Below, one piece after another: positions 38,282-43,202 of a stretch of DNA of 43,202 bases. The position numbers were made by a program, and so were the translations under genes. Positions within the stretch are counted from its first letter, which is position 1; every line of letters begins with the position of its first letter. Under the pieces are notes generated by a model that was given only the letters and a program-made list of their open reading frames with translations, was not told the DNA's origin and did no database searches. Origin of the DNA: Deltaproteobacteria bacterium (lineage in GTDB: Bacteria; Myxococcota_A; UBA796; UBA9615); contig PBPL01000077.1 in the NCBI GenBank assembly GCA_002724675.1, positions 1 through 43,202 of the forward strand, given 5' to 3'.

Positions 38282-39168
38282 CTGCTCAGCAAGGTGGAAC
38301 CAAGACGCGCTTCATCTCGGGGCTGATCGCCTTCGTGGTGATCCTCCCCGTGCTCCTGTACGGCGGCTTTTATGGAGTTGGGCTTCTAGTCTTGGTCGCT
38401 ACTGGCATTTCATGTCGTGAATTTCACGGGATCGCTTTGTCCGGGGCACCTCGAGGCACCCTGGCGCTCTTTGGCACGCTCTCACTCTTCGTCTTTGTCA
38501 TTGCGGCTTATTCCACGGCAGGCGGCGTGCCCATCTTCAAGCCATTCTTGTCGGGACCTGCCGAGCAACTGCTCTTCATTCTCCTGGTCTCTTTTTGTGT
38601 GAGTGGAGCTTGGTTTCTGGTCATGGCCAGGACTACCGAGCGGCTCGCTGACTATTGGGCGAGCTTCATTCTGGGCTTGGTCTACGTGCCACTGATCTTG
38701 GGCCTGATGCCTGCCCTGCTTCATCTCGACGGTGGCCAAGGGTGGCTGTGGGTTCCGCTGTTCATCGCCTGGTGTGGGGACATCGGTGGTTATTTTGCGG
38801 GGCGAGCGTTTGGCAAGCGGAAGCTGCTCCCGACCATCTCGCCGAAGAAGACCTGGGAGGGCTTCGCGGGTGGGCTGGCTCTCGCGGTCTTTGGCCTTCT
38901 GCTCTACCGATTCGTGTTCTACGGCCCGTTTATCGAAGCCACTCGCCCGCTGGATCTGCGCGACTGTGTGTTCCTGGGTGTCTTTGGTTCTGCCTTCGCT
39001 GTGCTCGGCGACCTCGCCGAGTCGATGATCAAGCGGACACATGGGGTCAAAGACTCAGGGAACTTCCTCCCAGGTCACGGTGGGTTGCTCGATCGAATTG
39101 ATGCGGTTCAGTTTGGGATTGTCGTCGTGTTCGTCTGGGCTGTCTTCGTGAGGCCGGTGCTGCCATGA
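38278..39168 (+). CDS. cdsA: Phosphatidate cytidylyltransferase
   Basis: A 296-aa inner-membrane enzyme that makes CDP-diacylglycerol from phosphatidic acid and CTP. About eight hydrophobic segments are visible, with the cytoplasmic WCGDIGGYFAGRAFGKRKL and SPKKTWEG motifs. The C-terminal family signature SMIKRTHGVKDSGNFLPGHGG plus LDRID is intact. It starts at GTG inside the uppS stop and its own stop overlaps tsaB by ATGA. In many genomes dxr follows; here tsaB does. Confidence 0.97.
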   Translation: MTAQQGGTKTRFISGLIAFVVILPVLLYGGFYGVGLLVLVATGISCREFHGIALSGAPRGTLALFGTLSLFVFVIAAYSTAGGVPIFKPFLSGPAEQLLFILLVSFCVSGAWFLVMARTTERLADYWASFILGLVYVPLILGLMPALLHLDGGQGWLWVPLFIAWCGDIGGYFAGRAFGKRKLLPTISPKKTWEGFAGGLALAVFGLLLYRFVFYGPFIEATRPLDLRDCVFLGVFGSAFAVLGDLAESMIKRTHGVKDSGNFLPGHGGLLDRIDAVQFGIVVVFVWAVFVRPVLP

Positions 39169-39947
39169 CAAAGCAAGGGGCTGGCCCTGGTGCGGCCGCT
39201 CGGGGGCGGTTGCCTCGCATCGAGGCGGATCCCTCCAGGCCTCTGGCTCTTGCCCTGGACTCCTCGGGGCCGGTGGAGGTGCTGGCGGTTGTTCAGGGGC
39301 CACTGGTGTTGGGCCAGATTCAGGCCCGCAGGTCGCGTTCAGATGGCGATACGCTCGTGGCTTCGGCGACTCGGCTCTTGGCCTCCCTCGGGCGAAGTGT
39401 TCAGGACGTGTCGGTGGTTGCCTGTGTCATTGGACCGGGCGCGTTTACGGGGATCCGAGTGGGTATTGCCACGGCCGAGGGCTTGTCGGACGGGCTAGGC
39501 ATTCCTGCGCTCGGCTACCTTGCGACCGACGGCTGGGCCTGGGCCGTACGAGACTGTGGCGCTGAGGTGGCCGTGACTCTGGATGCTCGCCGCGGTGAGG
39601 TCTACACGGCGCTGTATGAGACGGCTGCCGGTGTACCGCCAGGACGAGTGGGTGAGGTGGAACTTCAGTCGCCAAGAGATTGGTTCGGGCGGCTGGCTGA
39701 GCGCGGGCTGGATCGAGTCCGGTTGGTCGGCGATGGGGCGCTGCTCTATGCCGACTTGGCCCGAGAGGTGCTGGGAGAGGCGGTCTGGATGGACCCCTTC
39801 GGCTCTAGGGGCCCCGATCTGGTGGGCATTGCCCAGGACGCACTCGGTCGACTCGATGGGGGTCTCGAGGACCCCAAGCACACGCTGCGCCCCTTGTACC
39901 TGCGAGAGCACGATGGGAGTCGCTCCCCGGCCCCCTCTGGGTCGTAG
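39165..39947 (+). CDS. tsaB: tRNA threonylcarbamoyladenosine biosynthesis protein TsaB
   Basis: A 260-aa ASKHA-fold protein, the non-catalytic partner that activates TsaD in t6A synthesis. LALDSS replaces the common LDTS, and the family motif is clear as GPGAFTGIRVGIATAEGL. The C-terminal half (VAVTLDARRGEVYTALYE) is typical. An N-terminal extension of about 28 residues precedes the conserved first strand, so the true start could lie further in. The ATG overlaps the cdsA stop, which supports it through coupling. Confidence 0.93.
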   Translation: MTKQGAGPGAAARGRLPRIEADPSRPLALALDSSGPVEVLAVVQGPLVLGQIQARRSRSDGDTLVASATRLLASLGRSVQDVSVVACVIGPGAFTGIRVGIATAEGLSDGLGIPALGYLATDGWAWAVRDCGAEVAVTLDARRGEVYTALYETAAGVPPGRVGEVELQSPRDWFGRLAERGLDRVRLVGDGALLYADLAREVLGEAVWMDPFGSRGPDLVGIAQDALGRLDGGLEDPKHTLRPLYLREHDGSRSPAPSGS

Positions 39948-39967
39948 AAATCCATAAGTGGTGTGTC

Positions 39968-39997
39968 TTGACCACACCGCCTCGGGTTCCATACGAT
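39968..39997 (+). promoter_or_regulatory. Candidate promoter upstream of the DUF465-like gene and asd
   Basis: TTGACC (39968-39973, 5/6) and TACGAT (39992-39997, 4/6) are 18 bases apart. An inverted repeat GGTGTG/CACACC (39960-39978) spans the -35 box and could be an operator. It would drive the small gene at 40105 and probably asd. Confidence 0.45.
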
Positions 39998-40104
39998 CAA
40001 GGCGTGCCGGGTTGCTGTGTTGTGTTCCACTTCAGTTGCTGTTGAGAGTCTTTCCCGGCGATTTTCACGGGTGGCCCTTGCGCCCGCAGCACTGGAGCGA
40101 CTGA

Positions 40105-40341
40105 ATGGAACGACACGATCTCGACCTCATTGAGCGCCTTGCACCCGACTATCCAGAGTTGGTTCAGTTGATGGAGCAGCACAGAGACTATGAGCGGTCT
40201 CTGGCTCCGTTGGCCGTAGCGCGATGGTTGAGCCCGGAAGAAGAGGCTGAGGAACGACGCTTGAAGAGGTTGAAACTGGTGGGTAGAGATCGCATCGAGT
40301 CTATTCTCACCGCTCACCGCCAGGAGCATGCGCAGGTCTGA
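40105..40341 (+). CDS. Small DUF465-like (YdcH family) helical protein
   Basis: A 78-aa, almost wholly helical, highly charged protein. The pattern of an N-terminal helix (LIERLAPDYPELVQLMEQHRDYERSL), a loop, and a second helix rich in Lys/Arg and Glu (EEEAEERRLKRLKLVGRDRIESIL) fits the DUF465/YdcH family, two-helix proteins of unknown function. GGAG lies seven bases before the ATG. It is 36 bases upstream of asd and probably cotranscribed. Confidence 0.75.
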   Translation: MERHDLDLIERLAPDYPELVQLMEQHRDYERSLAPLAVARWLSPEEEAEERRLKRLKLVGRDRIESILTAHRQEHAQV

Positions 40342-40377
40342 CCTCGCTCTCTCGGCACAGCTGCAACGGATCGGTTC

Positions 40378-41418
40378 ATGCAAAAAAAACAGGGGGGCTA
40401 CTGCGTGGCCGTCGTGGGGGCGACGGGCGCTGTCGGCCGCGAGATGATCAAGGTGTTGGAAGAGCGCGACTTTCCCGTCGCCGAGCTGCGTCTGTATGCA
40501 TCGCCGAGGAGCTTGGGGGAGTCCATTGAGTTCAAGGGCAAGGGGGTGGCGGTGGATGTACTGCCCGAGGACCCTCCAGACGATATCGATATTGCGTTGT
40601 TCAGTGCGGGCTCCAGCGTAAGCAAGAAAGCTGGGCCAGCCTTCGTCAGCCAGGGTGCTGTTGTCATCGACAACTCTTCCGCTTGGCGAATGGATCGTGG
40701 GGTTCCTCTTGTGGTTCCCGAGGTGAATCCAGACCGGGCCCTGGATGCCTTGAGCGCAACGGGAAAGGGCATTGTCGCGAACCCGAATTGTTCGACCATT
40801 CAGCTTGTTGTCGCCCTCAAGCCCTTGGCTGATGCCTTTGGTCTAGAGCGGGTGGTGATCTCCACGTATCAGTCGGTCTCAGGGGCAGGTCAGGCCGGCA
40901 TCAAGGAGTTGAGTGAGCAGGTTGTGTCGTTGTTCAACAATCGGGACCTCAATAGTTCAGCCTTTCCCCACACGATCGCTTTCAACTGCATCCCCGCCAT
41001 CGGGGCCGCGCGGGATGACGGCTACACCGAGGAGGAATGGAAGCTCGTCACCGAGACGCGCAAGATTCTCGCGCTGCCCGACCTGCGTGTTTCGCCGACG
41101 GCTGTGCGGGTCCCGGTGTTTGCCTGTCACTCAGAGTCTGTGCACGTGCAGTGCAGTCGCAAGGTGACACCGAAGCAGGCTCGCGCTGCACTGGCCCAAG
41201 GAGAGGGACTCGTCATCCAGGACCGTCTCGCCGAGAACGAGTACCCCATGGGTGGAGTGGCGGCGGGGACGGACGATGTGTTCGTTGGGCGGATCCGGCA
41301 GGACCCTGATGACGATTGCAGTCTCAACTTCTGGATCGTAGCGGACAACTTGCGCAAGGGAGCCGCGCTCAATGCAGTTCAGATTGCCGAGGCCTTGGAC
41401 GAAGGCCTAGATCAGTGA
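40378..41418 (+). CDS. asd: Aspartate-semialdehyde dehydrogenase
   Basis: A 346-aa NADPH-dependent enzyme making aspartate semialdehyde from aspartyl phosphate, the branch point to lysine, diaminopimelate, methionine and threonine. The nucleotide loop VVGATGAVGREM, the catalytic Cys138 in NPNCSTIQ, STYQSVSGAGQAG, and the C-terminal RVPVFACHSESV and FVGRIRQDPDD segments are all present. It resembles the Gram-positive/archaeal-type short class. Directly after the ATG the gene has an A8 tract and a G6 tract. The ribosome-binding site is weak (ACGGA). The stop overlaps the next start by GTGA. Confidence 0.97.
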   Translation: MQKKQGGYCVAVVGATGAVGREMIKVLEERDFPVAELRLYASPRSLGESIEFKGKGVAVDVLPEDPPDDIDIALFSAGSSVSKKAGPAFVSQGAVVIDNSSAWRMDRGVPLVVPEVNPDRALDALSATGKGIVANPNCSTIQLVVALKPLADAFGLERVVISTYQSVSGAGQAGIKELSEQVVSLFNNRDLNSSAFPHTIAFNCIPAIGAARDDGYTEEEWKLVTETRKILALPDLRVSPTAVRVPVFACHSESVHVQCSRKVTPKQARAALAQGEGLVIQDRLAENEYPMGGVAAGTDDVFVGRIRQDPDDDCSLNFWIVADNLRKGAALNAVQIAEALDEGLDQ

Positions 41419-43202
41419 TTCCCCAGCCTTGGGACTACGCCCTCTGCGTGGTCATTCTTGCGGCGTCTCTCGGCTTGCTCCCTACGACGCTCGAGGCGGC
41501 ACCAACCCGAGAAGCAGGGGTGCTGGATGGTGCGGGTGGAATCGAGGCTCTGGCGCTCTCTGATGATGACCTGTATTTGGCTGGGACCGAGTCGTCGGGC
41601 TCGGGTCTTGCGGTGTGGGACACGACAAGCTTCAGCGCGGGCCCCGTGCTGGCGACAGTCTGCACGAAGGCGACCGATGTGGTCTTCGCCGACTTTGAAG
41701 GCAGCCACCGATTCTACGTGGGCTGCGCCGATGGTCTTGTGCACTACGTCGCTCTGGACGTGGAGAGTGTGCCGCCAGAAGTGACTGTGTCTGACGCGAT
41801 CTCTCTGGGGGCTGATACTGGGGACGTGATCCGGTTGGGTTGGGCGCCTGGTGATGATGTCGTGCACGCGCTCACCTTTGAGGCGCAGGTTCAGACACTC
41901 CATCGCATTGCATTGCAAGACGACAGCGTCACCACAGCGATCGCCGTTCCCCTGTTGGCCGGTTCTCCCGTTGATTTGGGCGTGGGGGCTTTGGGTACTC
42001 CGCTCCTTGTGCCTCGCTCAGATGGTTATCTGGGCTGGTACAGCAGGAGCGGTGCTAGTTACTCCACGGTTCATGCGGCGCTGTTGGTTCAATTCTCGGC
42101 AACCTTGACTGCGGTCGCCCTCCACGACGAGCTCGGTTACGCGCTGGTTGCAGACAGTGAGGAGTCCTCGCTCTGGTCCCTACCACTCGCAGGGACCACG
42201 GTGGCGTTGCCGTTTGGCTCGGGTCTGGGGGAGGTTACAGCCCTTTCTTTCACCCAGGAGTCGGATGCTGTTGTTGTCTATGTGGGCAGTGATGACGGCT
42301 CCATCACGGTGCTTGATGAGCTAGGAGAGAGTCTCCGCTCCATGGATCTGTCCGATGGAGTGGCTAGTGACATCGTGCCGGCCTCGTCGTCGGCCGAGAC
42401 CGTCTACGTGGCAGGCGATGACGGTCTGGTCCACGTCCTGTCGGATCGTCCCTTCCTGTCTGAGGTCCAGGTGGACAAGCAGACAGTGGGCTCGTCCGAG
42501 AGCTTTACGCTCAGCTTCCGGTCGGATCAGGATGGCGACTTCGATGTTCGTGTGGGTGGAGGACCGGACCCGAATGAGGGCAGCTCCCTGGCGACTGGCG
42601 CTGTGGAGGCGGGGCAGACAGTCGATGTCCCATTGGAGTCGGAGAGTCTGTTGTCAGAGGGGGAAAACCGACTCTTTGTCTTCGTGACGTCGCCCACGGG
42701 CCTGGGGGTGGATTCGGCAGCGATTGTGCTGGATCGTCCACCTGCGGCGGTCACTGAGCTCGAAGTTGTTGCGGGTGACTCTCGACTGGTCGTGTCCTGG
42801 TTCTCGGGCGCGGACGGTGATGTCAGTCACTTTCTGCTCTACCTGGCGGAAGAGGAATTCGACGCTACGGACGCCAGCCTGCCTGAGCTGGTGGTGGAGA
42901 CCGAGGAAGGTTCGGTGGGCTATCCGATGTCGGTGACTGCCGGTGACGCGTTGAGTGTCCAGTCGGTGTCGCTGAATGGTTTGCTCAACAACCAGACCTA
43001 CTTTGTGGGCGTGCAGGTCTTCGATGAGGGCGGTCAATCGAGTGCCCTGACAGAGATTGTTTCGGGCACACCGGCAGATACCTGCGGTGCTGCCGAGTGT
43101 GCCGGTGAGGAGGGAGGCTGCTCGTGCCGCGTCCTGTCTTCTCCTGTCCCGGCTCGCGGAACGCTTCTTGTCTTGTGGATTGGAGCGATGCTGCTGGGGT
43201 GG
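41415..43202 (+). CDS. Secreted beta-propeller/FN3-like protein with MYXO-CTERM (partial, runs off the right edge)
   Basis: An uninterrupted frame of 596 codons from GTG 41415 to the window end, overlapping the asd stop by GTGA. A signal peptide (CVVILAASLGLLPTTLEA) starts the protein. Residues 30-350 contain WD/PQQ-like beta-propeller repeats (IEALALSDDDLYLAG, RFYVGCADGLVHYVAL, VVVYVGSDDGSITVLDE, VYVAGDDGLVHVLSD). Residues 355-440 look like an Ig-like strand-rich domain, and 445-555 an FN3-like domain (VSWFSGADGDVSHFLLYL, TYFVGVQVFDEGGQSS). The C-terminus begins a MYXO-CTERM (GGCSCRVLSSP, then LLVLWIGAMLLGW), so only a few residues are missing. Substrate or partner unknown. Confidence 0.88.
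   Translation, partial: MIPQPWDYALCVVILAASLGLLPTTLEAAPTREAGVLDGAGGIEALALSDDDLYLAGTESSGSGLAVWDTTSFSAGPVLATVCTKATDVVFADFEGSHRFYVGCADGLVHYVALDVESVPPEVTVSDAISLGADTGDVIRLGWAPGDDVVHALTFEAQVQTLHRIALQDDSVTTAIAVPLLAGSPVDLGVGALGTPLLVPRSDGYLGWYSRSGASYSTVHAALLVQFSATLTAVALHDELGYALVADSEESSLWSLPLAGTTVALPFGSGLGEVTALSFTQESDAVVVYVGSDDGSITVLDELGESLRSMDLSDGVASDIVPASSSAETVYVAGDDGLVHVLSDRPFLSEVQVDKQTVGSSESFTLSFRSDQDGDFDVRVGGGPDPNEGSSLATGAVEAGQTVDVPLESESLLSEGENRLFVFVTSPTGLGVDSAAIVLDRPPAAVTELEVVAGDSRLVVSWFSGADGDVSHFLLYLAEEEFDATDASLPELVVETEEGSVGYPMSVTAGDALSVQSVSLNGLLNNQTYFVGVQVFDEGGQSSALTEIVSGTPADTCGAAECAGEEGGCSCRVLSSPVPARGTLLVLWIGAMLLGW

Noticed and set aside
41458-42936. Four short ORFs in another frame near the right end
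   Set aside because: They overlap the continuous frame from 41415, which has a signal peptide, repeats and a MYXO-CTERM.

Overview
The window is a gene-dense, GC-rich chromosomal segment from a Gram-negative bacterium, most likely a member of the Myxococcota (former Deltaproteobacteria). Two secreted proteins carry a C-terminal GCSC motif followed by a hydrophobic segment, which matches the MYXO-CTERM sorting signal. Lipoproteins are frequent, poly-aspartate linkers recur, and outer-membrane functions are present (Pal, a CpoB-like protein, an LpxH-like hydrolase). I see no insertion sequence, prophage, CRISPR array or tRNA gene.

Layout. Positions 1-755 hold the 3' end of a 23S rRNA gene and a 5S rRNA gene, closed by a strong intrinsic terminator. 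Next come murJ (-), a VWA lipoprotein (+), rarA (-), a heterodimeric ABC exporter pair (+), and a coupled trio: an alpha/alpha-toroid-like protein, a membrane protein and an LpxH-like metallophosphoesterase (+). RNase E/G with a very long arginine-rich and acidic tail (-) follows, then a small DUF4177-like protein with a Gly/Arg-rich tail (+), a lipoprotein (-) and a TPR protein (-). A Pal / CpoB-like / metallophosphatase-cytochrome operon comes next, then tsaD, a DUF2062 protein, rsmA, nadK, recN, a PP2C phosphatase, an M23 peptidase, secA (-), a secreted protein coupled to a matrixin-like metalloprotease, and the translation/envelope cluster rpsB-tsf-frr-uppS-cdsA-tsaB. The window ends with a DUF465-like small protein, asd, and a secreted MYXO-CTERM beta-propeller-like protein that runs off the right edge. 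Many neighbours overlap by GTGA, ATGA or TTGA, so translational coupling is common.

Main discovery. The ORF at 20344-20610 stops at a TGA inside a conserved-looking Cys-Gly-stop motif. The same frame then stays open to 22086 through the rest of a metallophosphatase domain, a His-rich linker and four CxxCH haem motifs. The stop falls where I recall homologues carrying the second Cys of a CGC motif. Just downstream is a hairpin whose apical GGUCU pentamer lies at the same distance from UGA as in the E. coli fdhF SECIS element. I interpret this as a selenocysteine-containing exported lipoprotein (Sec89), possibly an undescribed selenoprotein family.

Other notable points are the long acidic C-terminal tail on ribosomal protein S2, the absence of pyrH between tsf and frr, the asymmetric ATP sites of the ABC exporter, and homopolymer tracts right after the asd start codon.
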